Origin: Pieris napi
Lineage: Eukaryota; Arthropoda; Insecta; Lepidoptera; Pieridae
DNA length: 64,000 bases
Assembly (NCBI RefSeq): GCF_905475465.1
Contig: NC_062251.1
Span: 2,783,001-2,847,000 of the forward strand
Direction of reading: 5' to 3'
The translations under genes were made by a program, and so were the position numbers. Shown here in pieces: positions 43,481 through 56,245 of the stretch. Below the pieces are notes generated by a model that worked only from the letters and a program-made list of their open reading frames with translations, had not been told where the DNA came from and searched no databases. Every line of letters starts with the position of its first letter. The stretch's first letter is position 1.

Positions 43481-43713
43481 CAGCCCTGCGATTCTGTAAC
43501 TCACACAGCGGTTTTCACATCGGCGGTTGCTCTGAAATCAGTCGTGAAGCAGTCATTTTATGATTTGGCTTTCTAATAAACAATAAACTACAAGTTTCCA
43601 CCTTTTCAGAATGCCAAATCATAAAATGACTGCTTCACGACTGATTTGAGAACGACCGACATGCGAAAACCGCTGTGTGAGTTCGAAAAGGGAGTTACAG
43701 AATCGCAGGGCTG
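43481..43713. mobile_element. Palindromic MITE K, copy 2
   Basis: CAGCCCTGCGATTCTGTAAC and complement at the ends; complete. It defines the true termini that copy 1 has lost. Confidence 0.85.
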
Positions 43714-44194
43714 TAGGTACATGAATAGAATCAATTTGTTAAATAGCCCTCTTCTATAAAGGTTTCTGATTAAAAAAACCCCATAAACTGCCAAAATCCC
43801 GTGTAATATGCACTTCGTGACTATTCGAATGCATTCCGTGCAATAAAAACAAATATAAAAATAAAAACGTCACTGCGCGGGCGCACGTTCGAAATCCTTA
43901 TAGATCGTTTTTGTGCGTGATCTACGCAACATTTTTAGGCCGCTTTATTTCGAATGATCTATGATCTATTTATGTTTGCTTATTTAAGTGGGATTCGTTG
44001 TTAGGTTTTTTTATGCATTAGAACTTTATACATACAAGGTTTAAATCCTTTTATATACAACAGACTACCGCCGTATGATGGCTTATATGTTTTAGAAAGC
44101 ATAGACAAAAGAAAGAAAGAACTTCATTACACAATAAAAGTTTATTTAGGTAAATGAAAAATTCTAAATTCTATTCAAAATTCGTGTGTACTCC
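43714..44194. other. Unassigned sequence
   Basis: No gene or family recognised; includes GTCACTGCGCGGGCGCACGT. Confidence 0.3.
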
Positions 44195-44280
44195 TCCCTA
44201 AAAGGCCGGCAACGCACCCACTAACAATGGATGTCTTTTGGCTGCGATAACTGCCCTATTATATAAAAAAAAGTGCACCA
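44195..44280 (+). mobile_element. Short retroposon (as 60477)
   Basis: CTCCTCCCTAAAAGGCCGGC to CCTATTATATAAAAAAAA, ending in an A tail. Confidence 0.65.
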
Positions 44281-44459
44281 GCACCAACACTAGGATTCCC
44301 TGTTTCGTGGGTGGCCAGTTTCTTCCTTTTTCATATCTAATATTTGCTGTTATCATAGGACGGATTGACAAGATTTTTATTAGTCATTACATTACATAAC
44401 TAGTGAAAATTATGTTTTTAAGAACTAATAGACTTACAATGTAAATTTCTTTAAAGACA

Positions 44460-44585
44460 AATTTGCGCGCCGTTGTGTTGCAGAATATGCGAACTTACGC
44501 TTGTACCACCTTACACATTTTTGTACATACATTATTACATACATTTTTTACATCATATTCTTGCAATAAATAAATAATTATTATT
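44460..44585 (+). mobile_element. LINE 3' end, family O
   Basis: AAATTTGCGCGCCGTTGTGT and CTTGCAATAAATAAATAATT; plus-strand version of 12785 and 55168. Confidence 0.65.
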
Positions 44586-44605
44586 ATGTAAATAAATAAT
44601 TTTAA

Positions 44606-45164
44606 TCTATACTAATATTATAAAGAGGAAAGGTTTGATTTTTTGTTTGTTTGAAATGAATAGGCTCCGAAACTACTGGACCGATTTCAATAATTCTTTC
44701 ATCGTTGGCAAGCTACACTATTCCCGAGTGCCATAAGCTATGTTTCATTTAAAAAAAATAGGGATGCTTACTAAAACTTGATAATCTAACCTAAGGTGTA
44801 AAAAAATAAACAAAAAACCTCCTTCAATCGCGTGCGCTGCGAAAACTATTAATGATAGAACAAAATGATGTACCTATTACAATTTTTCAGGACACATCAC
44901 TATCTATAAAAAATGTCGCGACAGCATGCATCTATCTTTTATAGTTACGACACAATAAGCGTACTTTTATTAATTTTTTAAATTAAAATACCACCGCTAG
45001 AAAAGGCTCTTTATTCGTACCTAGGTATTGATCCTTATCAAAATAATTACCAACGTTTCACATAAGCTACAATTTAATGGCATAACCACAAAAAACGCAT
45101 GGTGGATTGGTGTTCTCCTGCCGTTTCTCTTGAATAGTTTACACAGCAACGCCGAGTCTACTAG
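44606..45164 (+). mobile_element. Helitron, non-autonomous, type 2 long form
   Basis: A|TCTATACTAATATTATAAAG...AACGCCGAGTCTACTAG|T; a small deletion has removed TTGGC near the end. Confidence 0.82.
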
Positions 45165-45395
45165 TTTTTGATAAAATCAAGGCTACCGACCGCTATCGTT
45201 GTCGCGATATTACGTAGCACATCTGTATTACGAAATAAATAAACACTTTAAACGCTCGTTTAAAAAACACTAAATTAAGGTGCAATAACAGAAATATATC
45301 AAGAGATTAACATTGGTTTCCTTTCAGTATTAGTGGGATTAAACGTTTACCCTTACTAGAACATCTGGCGTTGGGGAAATCATTAAAAAGAATAA

Positions 45396-45535
45396 TTCTT
45401 CATTTATTAATTTAGGTAACACAATGTATAATGAACGTCAAAAAAGAAATACATATTAAATGCTTCTAATTTTACATTTACTGCCAGTTCTCAAATCAAG
45501 CGCGTAGAACGGATGAGAAGAACTTCTCATTCTAC
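45396..45535 (-). mobile_element. LINE 3' end, family E, partial
   Basis: TTAGGTAACACAATGTATAA to CGCGTAGAACGGATGAGAAG. Confidence 0.6.
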
Positions 45536-45718
45536 ATACATATGCCCAAACGATTTTAAAGAAACCATAGTTTTAATTTTTTTTTTTTTACTATTTTGAA
45601 CGTTTCTCATTCTACACATTATGTACATACATATGTATGTATGTATACTGTGACGATAACCCCAATTTTTTCACACTATATTCCCGATGTTTAATGTAAA
45701 ATTATGCTCTCAGCATTT

Positions 45719-45978
45719 TGGGGGCCTCATAGCCTAGCGGTCTTATTAAGTGGCAGCTAGGTGAGGGGTACCGGGTTCGATTCCCGCTTCGAGGGCAAGT
45801 TTTAATTTAATTTAAATTTGTTCTCGGCCTTTGGGAGGGTTGTGCGGTATCGGGCGAGTGCTTAAACCGTACATGAAGGACACGGTCGAATTTCTAAAGG
45901 CAAGCACGAATTATATAAAAATCTTATACTTGACGCTGGCTAATGCACAAACCGTGCCAGAGCCATAAAAAAAAATAA
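45719..45978 (+). mobile_element. tRNA-derived SINE, family 1
   Basis: GGGGGCCTCATAGCCTAGCG to CCGTGCCAGAGCCATAAAAA; full-length. Confidence 0.85.
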
Positions 45979-47448
45979 ATGTAAAATTAATCTTAATGGC
46001 GGCCAGGCTCACTTCAACCGTATATTATTTTTCTTCGATGTATTACAATATGGCAAAATTCTAAAGTCAGGGACAGGCAACACAGGCAGTATTACTTTAA
46101 GAAATTTAAATGTCACTTGTTCAATGTATCTATGGTAAACCAATTATAATTTAGCACAATATAAAAATCATAAACAAAAGCTTTTGTCTATGCTCCGTTC
46201 CCGCGCTAACAAAGCTCTTTCCGTCAATATGTCACCCGAAAACAAAAATGCATAAACAATAAACCCGGCTCGTTTTGCAATACGAACTCTGTGTTCATCG
46301 TTTTAGAGGTTAAATTTATCTATGATCTGTGGTACAAAAAAGTTTTTAGCATTCTAATGCGAAATGTATTGTCTCTTGCTTTTAGTTGCGTGGGAATGAA
46401 ATATTTGAATTAACTCGTGTAATTTTTACCTGAATAATAATAAGTCCTTACAAATCTAGAAATGAAACAATCTCTATAGAATATTACTGATTCATATAAA
46501 AATTCATAAGAATTGGTTGAGCCGTTTCTCGTACTCGTAATAAACGGCAAAAATATAAGGCTTTGGCTTTCTTTATTTTTTTTTAAATATTAAATAATTA
46601 ATAATAAATATTTAGCGTTAATAATTTAACAATATCTAATATTGAATATTTAGTATATTATTCAATTATTAATTAATATTAATAATAATAATTATTTATT
46701 ATTTTATTATATTATTAATTCAATTTAATAACTAGGTATGTTTCATAACCTTTTTAACTAAGTAACAATAGGTCTTTGTGAAAAAGCATTGCTAAATTTC
46801 TTTGAAAAAATAATTAAAACTCCTTTATTTGTTTTAAAGGTACTACAAATGTCTTTATGGTCATTCTAAATTCTTGGCATTGCTGCTAACGTCACGCGTA
46901 TTCTATTTTTTTTTACTTGTAGATTGTCTTATTCCCATACTGATAATTTTGTGTCACGGTGCGCGCGCATCATAAAATTTCACTCTCATAAATTTTTCAT
47001 AACGCGCCTAAAGAAGTATAACTCAATATTTTTTTTTTTTTAATGTATCTTCGATTCGACCTAATGATAACTTAATTCTTAAATAGTTCTCTCAGAAGCG
47101 TTTATAAATAAGGGTGTTAAATTTGTAGGTGCTGTATTAGTCACCTTCATTCATAAACTAGAAAAAAGCGTTCCCACAGAACCCGAACACAAATTACTGA
47201 ATGATTGCATAGACAATAGCGCTACAGGTGTCTACTACGGTGCAGAATAGTAAAACCTGTCATAGACACGTGCGTCCTTTGCGGCGATAGACAATAGACA
47301 AAAAAAACAATGACCATCTTTTATTGACTTGTCACATGTTCCCACGCAAAAATTAAATTTTATTTACGTTTGAGGATTTGATAATAGATTATCTTGGTTT
47401 ACAGAATTTGTTTGACAACTTAAGCCCTATATAAGAGAAGATTTCTAG
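45979..47448. other. Intergenic, mostly unassigned
   Basis: A Helitron-like piece at 46480-46540 (AAGAATTGGTTGAGCCGTTT), a pure AT tract at 46590-46735, and a partial element Q at 46949-47023. No gene. Confidence 0.4.
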
Positions 47449-47688
47449 AGCAGTAGCAGAGCCTAGGCTTTAGCGTGCGACTCTCATCCCTGAGGTCGTA
47501 GGTTCGATCCCCGGCACCAATGCACTTTCTATGTGCGCATTTAACATTCGCTTGTACGAAGGAAAACATCTTGAAAAAACAGGCGTTAGACTCAAAACAT
47601 TGACGGCGTGTTTCACAGGAGACTGACAAATGATGAAACAGATACATAAATATGAGGACCAGACCTAAAAAAGGCTGAAGCGACACTG
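47449..47688 (+). mobile_element. tRNA-derived SINE, family 2, diverged
   Basis: GGTAGGTTCGATCCCCGGCA-like B box at ~47500 and a decayed end GAAGCGACACTGAATT. Confidence 0.7.
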
Positions 47689-47804
47689 AATTATTATATT
47701 TAAAAAAAACTAAGCAGGTACATAGTCATAAGAAAAATAATAATAAAAATCCGTACCGGGCCTTATAACTCAAATTGTTTCTTAAGCAGTAAACTCCAAA
47801 AATA

Positions 47805-48010
47805 AAACTAAAACAAATTTAAAAGTTTGGTCCCTGTGACAGTGTACCTTTAACGCTGGCAGCATTTCCTCGCTGTATTGCCATACTTATTCGTTGAGGA
47901 AAGCATAGCTCTGGGGTCACTGGTACTATCTACAATTAGCGCCTGTGCACTTCAACCCCACGGCCCAAGAGTCTCTACTCCAAAGGGAACAAAATCAAAG
48001 TTGGAGGAAA
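47805..48010 (-). mobile_element. LINE 3' end, family C
   Basis: AAGTTTGGTCCCTGTGACAG to AAAATCAAAGTTGGAGGAAA. Confidence 0.65.
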
Positions 48011-48239
48011 GACTCTTATAGTTGAGCTATTTTCAGTAGTCAACAAATATACCTATATGATAATTGATTTCTTTATCTAAAATTAAAAGTAAGTAAAAAT
48101 GAAGAGAGAGATAGAGAGAATTAAATATGGAATTGTAAGGAACGCCAGCAGGAAGCGATGTAAAATGGTAGATGAATTGAAGGAGCAAGTTAGGTAATTG
48201 AAACGACGAATGGTCAAAAGTAAAGCCGGCAACGTATCT

Positions 48240-48512
48240 GTTCCTTGATTTGTAATAGGCAAGTCAATCCATCTGTGCCTGACGGTTTTTGGGTCGATTT
48301 TACCACGTACTGTTATGCGATAGAAAGTCCGTTGGTTCACAAGGTACTCGAATCTAAGACCTCAGGAAAGCCAGGCCGAAAATTCCAAGGCAAAAAGATT
48401 TTCATTAATTCATTATTAGGCCGGCAACGCATCGTCTCGCATTGAGACTGTCCATGGATATCACTTAACATCAGGTGAGCTTCCTACCCGTTTGCCCACC
48501 GATAAAAAAAAC
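48240..48512. repeat. Decayed SINE 2 fragment followed by LINE U end
   Basis: 48240-48380 keeps TAATAGGCAAGTCAATCCAT and TGCCTGACGG (SINE 2, minus). 48415-48512 is LINE U (plus): GGCCGGCAACGCATCGTCTC, CTTAACATCAGGTGAGCTTC and an A7 tail. Confidence 0.5.
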
Positions 48513-49844
48513 CTGACGATAAAACCAATGCCTTTATTATCCGATTACGAAGCACAAAGAAGTACAAACATCTGAAAAGGATTATCCTTGCGCAGATTAT
48601 GACATGCAGAGGCATAGACAATAGTAGAATTATAAGTGTCCTTGCGGTAGGGCGGTATAATGGCAAATATAAGTTCCTTGGTAAAAATTTACACAAGAAA
48701 TTAATACAATTATATCCTATTTATTTCATTTGGCAATTTTTAATTATGACATCACTAGATATGTCACAGTTTTGCAATTATACGTGATAACAATATATTA
48801 ATTAATAAAAACTGGCAAACCGATTATGAAATATGATAAAAACATTACCTAATTTAATATAAAGTATTATACATATATATTTATCGAAACATATATTTTG
48901 AAACTAAAGATTTCCTCGGTAAAAACTTTTGAATTTAAAAATAAAACTTTTTATATAGACGTATACTATCGTTTCATAGATATTGATTTGCTCTATTATC
49001 AATAGTTTCCGCAGAGTATGCGATAAAGTATTTTTTTATATTTTCACTCCAACATATAAATTTTATACTAAATCTTTTGGAAAATGTTCTACAGACTATG
49101 TTCAACAGTAATGTAAGGGACTTAATAAATTGGATTGGAGAAATGCAAACAAATCATTGCTCTTTATAATATCAGTGTAGTAATTCTACAATCTTTAGCA
49201 CAAATATAAATAGCTTTGTTATAAATTAACCAATTTAGTTAAGTGAAAACCGTTAACTCGCAATGCTGGTATTTTAAGATAGTTTTAGCCACTCACTTCG
49301 TTTAACACCATCACAATCTAAACACAATTTGACAGAAGACAAATGAGTTTGGAGTAAGGAGGTTTTAATCGACTTTATAATCCCGAATTGTATAGAATTT
49401 TATAATAATGTATAAAATACATTTGACTAATGTAAACATCTAGTTTCTCGTGTATTTTATTAGTCCATTTTTTAGTAATAGTTCCCACATACAAATTAAA
49501 AATAAATAACAGACCAAAAATAACAATTTTAATGCCACTCTTCGATCCATAAATTGCATAGACAGTAGAGTGTTTAGACGGATTATGTTCTGTGCAACAA
49601 AAACAGCGCACACGTGAAGCGGATCTGGGTACGCCCGGTGGTCCTTGAGAAGTATTGTTTTAGAGGGGTGACAGTTTACGTCATAACGCGCGGGATTTTG
49701 AGATTTAGAATCGTTCATTCATCATTCTATGTTATTTTAGTCTTTTAACAATGGCCTCTGTTTTTTCGATATTATTTTTTTATGTTAATTAAACATGCTT
49801 TTTGATTGTTTTAGCGAATCTCTCAGTCAAAGAAGGTTTAGTCT
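48513..49844. other. Intergenic; decayed Helitron inside
   Basis: 48940-49180 resembles a heavily mutated type 2 Helitron (TATTATCAATAGTTTCCGCA, then TTGCTCTTTATAATATCAGT). The rest is unassigned. Confidence 0.35.
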
Positions 49845-50035
49845 TTCCCTTTTTCATACGAGCCACTGTCTCCTTAATAAACATCTCTTTCTCCTTGGCG
49901 CGACAGACATTCCCTTGTGCAGATGCTACAGTCGTAGTCCTGGAGTCGTGGCTGTAGCCTCCCCACGAACAGACAGCGAATTGCCCAGGAAGCTTCTGAG
50001 CTTCTGGGAGCTAGGATGACGACGGACCAATGGGC
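49845..50035 (+). pseudogene. LINE C-terminal coding remnant
   Basis: Reads TSHCLLNKHLFLLGATDIPL CRC, then after frame damage LPRKLLSFWELG. The pattern TGHCxLxxHLxxLGxxDxPxCR...LLxFWxxLG is a known insect LINE C-terminal motif. Confidence 0.6.
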
Positions 50036-50176
50036 GTCTTGGTGCAAAAATTGAGTTCATACTTCATACATACTTCCCTTTTTAATAAATGGCGTGCAAA
50101 CTTAGCCCATTTGTAAAACGTTTGACTCTCTATAATTTTATTACAAATATGCAGTTTACATAATTAATAAATAAAT

Positions 50177-50446
50177 CAGTGGCGCTACAACGTCTTTAGG
50201 TCTTGGCCTCACATTTCTGAATCTGTTTCATGATCATTTTTAAATCTAATAGGCAAGTAGGTGATCAGCCTCCAGTGCCTGACACACGCCGTCGACTTTT
50301 TGGATCTAAGACATGTCTGTTTCCTCACGATGTTTTCCTTCACCGTTCGAGCAAATGTAAAATGCGCACATAAATAGTCCATTGGTGCACAGCCGGGGAT
50401 CGAACCTACGACCTCAGGTATGAGAGTCGCACGCTGAAGCCACTAG
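50177..50446 (-). mobile_element. tRNA-derived SINE, family 2
   Basis: CAGTGGCGCTACAACGTCTT to CACGCTGAAGCCACTAG; complete. Confidence 0.88.
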
Positions 50447-51484
50447 CGTATAACGTTATTTGTCTTAATTGAGATCTAGCTTGAAGTAAAACTAAACCAT
50501 TCTCGATTTTTACACACATTTAATTAAAATCGGTCCAGCCGTTTAGGACTACAAACACGCACAGGAGATTTATTTATATATACGTTTACTATTTTCTAGT
50601 CTCCTATTAAAGCAATCTTAATTTCACGTTGGTCTTACAAATGAATACAATTTAAATTAAAATAATTTTTATCTAAACTTATTTTATAACTCATCCCCAT
50701 TCAACAAAACTCGTATCGACACATCCCTTCATTCAAATTTCAATCAACACTCTCAATCAAACGGATTCAAATTTCGAACGTCTCCAATGTCTATGGTCAA
50801 GATGGCTGATATGCAAATTAGTCCTTTGTATAAATATGTGTTCGCGCATAATGATTCATAATGTAATCTTTGAATTATGACGTGATCATTCTACATTGCC
50901 TTCCTGTCCAGTATAATAATATCTTAAATACAGTGGCGCTGCAATTTCACATATATATTTCTGTATATAATTAATTTTATAAGGTAATAGGCGACCAGCA
51001 ATGTGTGGCCGACACATGCAAACATTTTTGACAGTTTCTATTGAAGCAATTTTAATAAACCGATGCGATTATTTTAAAGATTAACTTACATTTATACTTG
51101 CTGCCCCCGCGAACTTCGTTTCTCCTTAATGTGATTTTACTTAGCCTACCTTTTTAGTACATACCAACATGGAACATTTTGCTATGCTACCCCAGAGACT
51201 GTTCGGTAATCCGGAATGAAAACTTTTTAGGTTTTTCTATGAATTTTTCTCTATATAAACATCAGAGTTCAAGTCAATAGTTACGGGTTGTATGTATTTT
51301 TGTATGTTGTATCATAAAAAAATAAAAACAAACAATTTTGTCTAAAAAATAAAAAATTGTGGGTTTGAAAGATAGATAATAGCCGATTCTCAGACTTACT
51401 AAATATGCATGAAAAATTCATAAGAATCGGTCGAGCCGTTTCGGAGGGAATGAACATTGTGACACGAGAATTTTATATATTAAA
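50447..51484 (-). repeat. Helitron and SINE remnants
   Basis: 50510-50580 and 51101-51270 (TGCCCCCGCGAACTTCGTTT) look like Helitron ends. 51281-51484 is a type 1 Helitron missing its CTAG end. 50935-51040 is a decayed SINE 2. 50700-50900 between them is unassigned. Confidence 0.5.
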
Positions 51485-52589
51485 TAAAACCGATACGGGA
51501 TCACGCAAAATCAAACGCCGAAGTTATGACATTTTAAATACTATTACAACCCTTGTTGTATAACATCATTATCTCGAAACACAATGGGCTGTCAATTGTC
51601 AAATTTATACGGGCCTATTGCGATACCTGTGTAACTTTTTTTTGTATTTTTTTTTTTCGGAAACGGACATAGGAAAAAGGTGCAATCAGCCAGTACAATT
51701 TTGAACCTGTGCGCGTAAGGTGGAATTGTAATTTTACGATTTTAATTTAATAATGAAATATCCAAGCAAGGAACGTATCAGATATAGTGAATATATGGAC
51801 TTTTGTAAGTTTAAAATTATATTTTATTTAGGTATATAGATAGGATTCGTAATTTATTTTTTGGAAAAATAATATGGTGACACACTGTTGTTTGTTAATA
51901 AATATTAATACTTGTAACGATAATCCTCAAAGGTTACTACAAAACTAGAACTAAAAGACTGAATGTATGTTTTATAGCTGCTTTGTTGCCAATAACTGTA
52001 TATAATTATTTATATAATTAATTATATTTTAATATTATACATTTTGTGCGCTTAAAACTAATAAAACTTCAAAAATGTCTAAATAAATTCCCGCCAAAAA
52101 CTGGCAGCTAACACTGACATGTCAAAAACATTGAGTCTGATTCTTAACATAATATAATCTATGATATCGTAGCAGATATGAATTATATTTATTCGTCAAC
52201 TATCACCGTTTCTTTTTCCGCACAGACTTTAAAAATAGAAGAAACTAATTTGCATAACGGCATTCGAAATTCAAATTCGGTTATTTGCAATATCACTTAG
52301 TAAATTAGACTTCAAGCATTGCTATACCAGAAATAAATATTTATTATTTTTATTGTTTATGAAAGGTACGCCCCTAGCGAAATGAATAATTCAATTCCGC
52401 GGTAATACTTACAAATGACCGCACTAACACGAAATTGTTATTGGCTAAATGTGTGACAATAAACACGACATATGGCGCCAATTTATACCGCTATAGTCAA
52501 ACGCACTATAATTCTGTAGTTTATGAATTCGAATTTTGAATTTAGAACGTTGGTTTTAGCGCGAATTAAGAACTTAAATCGATCTTGTG
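51485..52589. other. Unassigned AT-rich sequence
   Basis: No recognised gene or repeat. Confidence 0.35.
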
Positions 52590-52700
52590 CCTCGATCCGG
52601 GCCGGCCGGGCCGCGAAAAGAGCGTACCAATTCTTAAAAGGCCGGTAACGCACTTGCGTGCGGCGGCACTTAACATCAGATGAGCCTCCTATCCGTTTGC
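52590..52700 (+). mobile_element. LINE 3' end, family U, partial
   Basis: AAAGAGCGTACCAATTCTTA, AAAGGCCGGTAACGCACTTG and CATCAGATGAGCCTCCTATC. Confidence 0.65.
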
Positions 52701-52966
52701 ATTGATTGAAATACTTCAAATTTGAATCTTTACATAGTATATATGTATCTACGGCTCGCTTATCTGCTACTTTTATTGGTCCAATGAATAGGCTATCTCG
52801 CTCTTACAACTTGATTACTAAAATTAATATATTTATAACAATCTTCCAACATACCGTAACTTTGTTTATCATGCTTATAATGAGGTTTAAGTTTTTATTT
52901 AGTTTTTGTTATTATTTCCCGTGCTAGCTTGCTTATATTCTAACCTAATTTATGTTTGTGTGTTGA

Positions 52967-53216
52967 CGACTCATTGATCTAGTGGTTATTACCCCTGACT
53001 ACGAATCCATGGGTCCCGGGTTCGATCCCCGGCTGAGACGAACATCGATGTGATGACATTCGGTGTTGTGCTTAGGTCTTGGGTGTTTAAATATGTATTT
53101 ATATGTCTATCTCTCTATAATATGTATGTATATCCGTTGCCTAGTACCCATAACACAAGCTTCACCAGCTTAGCATGGGACTAGGCCAATTGGTATGAAT
53201 TGTCTTTAAAAAAAAA
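52967..53216 (+). mobile_element. tRNA-derived SINE, family 3, copy 1
   Basis: CATTGATCTAGTGGTTATTA (A box), GGGTTCGATCCCCGG (B box) and an end CCAATTGGTATGAATTGTCT plus A tail. Second copy 61476. Confidence 0.85.
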
Positions 53217-53935
53217 TTGTGAATAAAAATACAGAAATTTCTGTATTTCGTATGGCTTTTTCAAGTCTAAGTCAAGTCAACAAAAGCTTTTAGTTAAATG
53301 TAGGCTTTTTTTGAGATCTCTACCTATCTCCAGTAGGCCCTGGACTGACCTCTCTGCATCCACTGGGAGCTAACCTCCTTGACGATGCCGCCAGTCCTAG
53401 TTAGTGATCTGCCGGTCGTTTCTTCTGCCGAGGTCTTTATTCAAGGCGCCTGCGAGTCCATCGGTCTATTGTCCGTGCGCGATATGTGGCCTTCGCCACC
53501 GCCACTTTGTTGTTGGGACAGCACCTTTGACAATCCCAGGAATTCTGTATTCTCCTTTTCTCTTCTTGATCTCGTTGCATTCTTACTCTTTTCTTTAACG
53601 ATCGCATCGTTGATGGAGTGAGGCCGCGACTATTTGCGGCACCAGGTGAAAATGTGATGGGATTTTAGCCCTTAGGTACTACGTAGCTCACGCCAGTCTT
53701 CTCACGATAGCCTGATCGTATACGATCATGAAGGGAGATGAGATATACATATATACTAAATGTTGAACATCCTAGAGTACGAAATATCCAAGAACCAGAT
53801 GCTCCATGCATTTTATATAATCAAAAGCTTGTGCTTTTTCGTCTTGCATTTTCTAATATTTTAATATTCATAACTCTTGTTGGTGATGTAAATTATTTGC
53901 ATGCATAATTCTCTCATGTTTATAAGCACTGAGGG
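53217..53935. other. Unassigned; moderately GC-rich part 53330-53720
   Basis: Two overlapping frames (53379-53621 and 53404-53598) have protein-like composition but match nothing I know. No termini seen. Confidence 0.3.
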
Positions 53936-54120
53936 GTGAGAAAGTATAAACAAAATGGCGTATCGTTTGATTGCAGTTGGTCAAACAGTCGTCGCGTGTC
54001 CGTGATTGGACAAGACGTTGACCAATCCCAATCAATCGATTTGGTCGTTCGTGTTTTGTTTTACATCTTCACTCCCTTGGGTTACGTTTGCTGGTCTCAT
54101 AAGAGCAGAATAAAAAAAAA
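53936..54120. promoter_or_regulatory. Second CCAAT-rich segment
   Basis: AGTTGGTCAAAC, TGATTGGACAAG and TTGACCAATCCCAATCAATC within ~70 bp, comparable with 13158-13345. No gene follows directly. Confidence 0.25.
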
Positions 54121-54248
54121 TGTATTTATTCATTTCAAGTAGATATGCGCTACAATGTGTGAAGATTTGGAACCCTTTTAAGTAAGAAATACCTGTGTCA
54201 AGGTTCCCAGCTCTTCCATAACAAACTTAAATATAATTCCTTAAGATA

Positions 54249-54571
54249 TCTAATATATAAAATTCTCGTGTCACAGTTTTCGTTGCCATACTCCTCCGAA
54301 ACGGCTTGACCGATTTTGATGAAATTTTTTGTGCTTATCCGGTATCTATGAGAATCGGCCAACATCTATTTTTCATCCCCCTAAATGTTAGGGGTAGTCC
54401 ACCCCTAAATTTATTTTTTTATTTTTTAGACAAAATTTTTAATTTCAATTTTTTTATGATACAGCTTTAAAAAATACATACAACCCCTAACTTTCACCCC
54501 TCTACGATCAACCCCTATTTTTGTATTATAAATTATATACATGGCAAAACGACGTTTGCCCGGTCAGCTAG
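54249..54571 (+). mobile_element. Helitron, non-autonomous, type 1
   Basis: A|TCTAATATATAAAATTC...TTGCCCGGTCAGCTAG|T. 54717-54885 after it resembles a decayed SINE (GAAGGAAAACATCGTGAGGA). Confidence 0.85.
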
Positions 54572-54900
54572 TATTTATATAAAATCTAATTACACGTTTT
54601 ATTTAATTTACTTTACAACTATTATCAACACACCTGAGTGAATAAGTGAGTGTGTAGGTGCAAATGTGTAAGCGAGTGAGTGAGTCAGTAAGTGAATGAA
54701 AAAGTGTGTAACTACATACTAGGTTTCAGAAGCATCTCCAACACAAGGTATGCTCAGATAGGCTTGACTATATCCCTGATATCGTAAGTTCAAGCTCCTG
54801 TGAATAGACTTTTCTTTTTGTATAATGAAGGAAAACATCGTGAGGAATATTGGAATATGGCAGACCATGTGAATGCTGAAACAATCTAACTTGACACTTA

Positions 54901-55141
54901 GGGTGAGATCTATAGAGCGCACTTAGACTTTGCTCAGACTTAACTATAACCATTCTTTACTTTTTTAAAGGATAATAAAGAAGGTATTGCATGAAATGAA
55001 ACATCAATTTCTGTCTTAGCTTGAGCTTAGCTTAATCTCACCGTTGAAATGTCTATAAATATACTAAATCATAGTTTAACCTTAGTGTTTTTCGTAAGTA
55101 AAGTCTGAGCAAAGTCCAAGTGCGCACTATAGATCTCACCC
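54901..55141. mobile_element. MITE with ~45-bp terminal inverted repeats
   Basis: GGGTGAGATCTATAGAGCGC at the left; complement TGCGCACTATAGATCTCACCC at the right, 241 bp. Single copy here. Confidence 0.8.
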
Positions 55142-55167
55142 AAAGACGCCTCAACAGAACTAAACCA

Positions 55168-55640
55168 TTTTTATAATAATAATTTATTTATTGCAAGAAT
55201 ATGGAACACAAATGTGTAAGGTGGTACAATCGTAAGTTCGCATATTCTGCCATACTAGGCGCGCAAATTTGTCTTAAGGAATTTTACATTTTACATTATT
55301 AGTCAAAGTCAATTCTTATATTATTTGTATCGTACATATCATACTTTATTAAATTTATATCAACTACAGTGTCTCACGCAAATAATCATTTATTGAATAG
55401 TACATTTTTTCCAAGTCGCTTTTTAAATACTCTAGTCGGAAGATCTTTTAATTGTTTTGGTAATTTATTGTAAACTTTAATTGCCATACAAAAGGTGTTT
55501 TTCCTAAACAGTTCCAGATTGATTTTTGGCACAGCCAATTTGATACTTAAACTAGTGTAGTAAAGAAGTGCAAGTGCACACGAACATAGTGTTAGTGTAA
55601 AGAAATATTGAAGATCACTGTTAATGAACAATAATCTTTG
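55168..55640 (-). mobile_element. LINE family O with C-terminal coding end
   Basis: Minus strand reads LELFRKNTFCMAIKVYNKLP, KQLKDLPTRVFKKRLGKNVL, FNK, then the family O UTR. It links the family O tails to a coding LINE. Confidence 0.75.
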
Positions 55641-55654
55641 TTAGTTAATTAATA

Positions 55655-55995
55655 AGATGTCGTGAGATTTGATTTAACCCCCTCCCCCATCCCCCAATCT
55701 CACGTGAGATTTTTCAAAATGTGGGTTTCTTAGGTAAACGCGTTGGATTGTTATTGAAAAAAGAAAATATTTGCTACGTGCTTTTATTTACGACTAAAAC
55801 AAAATAAGTGAAATGTTGAGCGTTTAGGTATGGAGTTAGCGGGAAGTTGCAGAGATGGCCTTTAGGGTCAACCGTTTTCCAAATTTTTTTTTTTTCAGAA
55901 AAAATTTGCCGAGACCCCCCCTCTCTCCAACGTAAGATTAAATGAGATTTGACTCGACTCCCTCCCCCCCTTAAACACCTCACGTAATTTATGGA
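55655..55995. repeat. Poly-C-bearing element remnant
   Basis: CCCCTCCCCCATCCCCCAAT at the left and GACTCCCTCCCCCCCTTAAA at the right enclose 230 bp, ending CACGTAATTTATGGACGCCC. Similar architecture to MITE F but different sequence. Confidence 0.4.
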
Positions 55996-56245
55996 CGCCC
56001 GCTTACTGTATAGGCTAGATAGTAAGTCTGAACTTTATACTAGAAAAATTGTCAGGCATGCAAGGCTGATACTTGAAGAAGAAAAATTATCACGAAACAG
56101 GTATCTGATATCAAGATCAAGGGTTCCAGTACGAGGTTTTGTTTAGTCTCAGACTTGCTGCACCTCTTAATGTCTCTGTGGAAATTAATTTACATTATTA
56201 TCAACCGACTGTTTATTATCCGTTTAAACCTACACATCAGAACAG

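Noticed and set aside
52967..53040. Possible tRNA gene (GGGTTCGATCCCCGG)
   Set aside because: Shared with 61476 together with a 250-bp body and A tail; SINE family 3.
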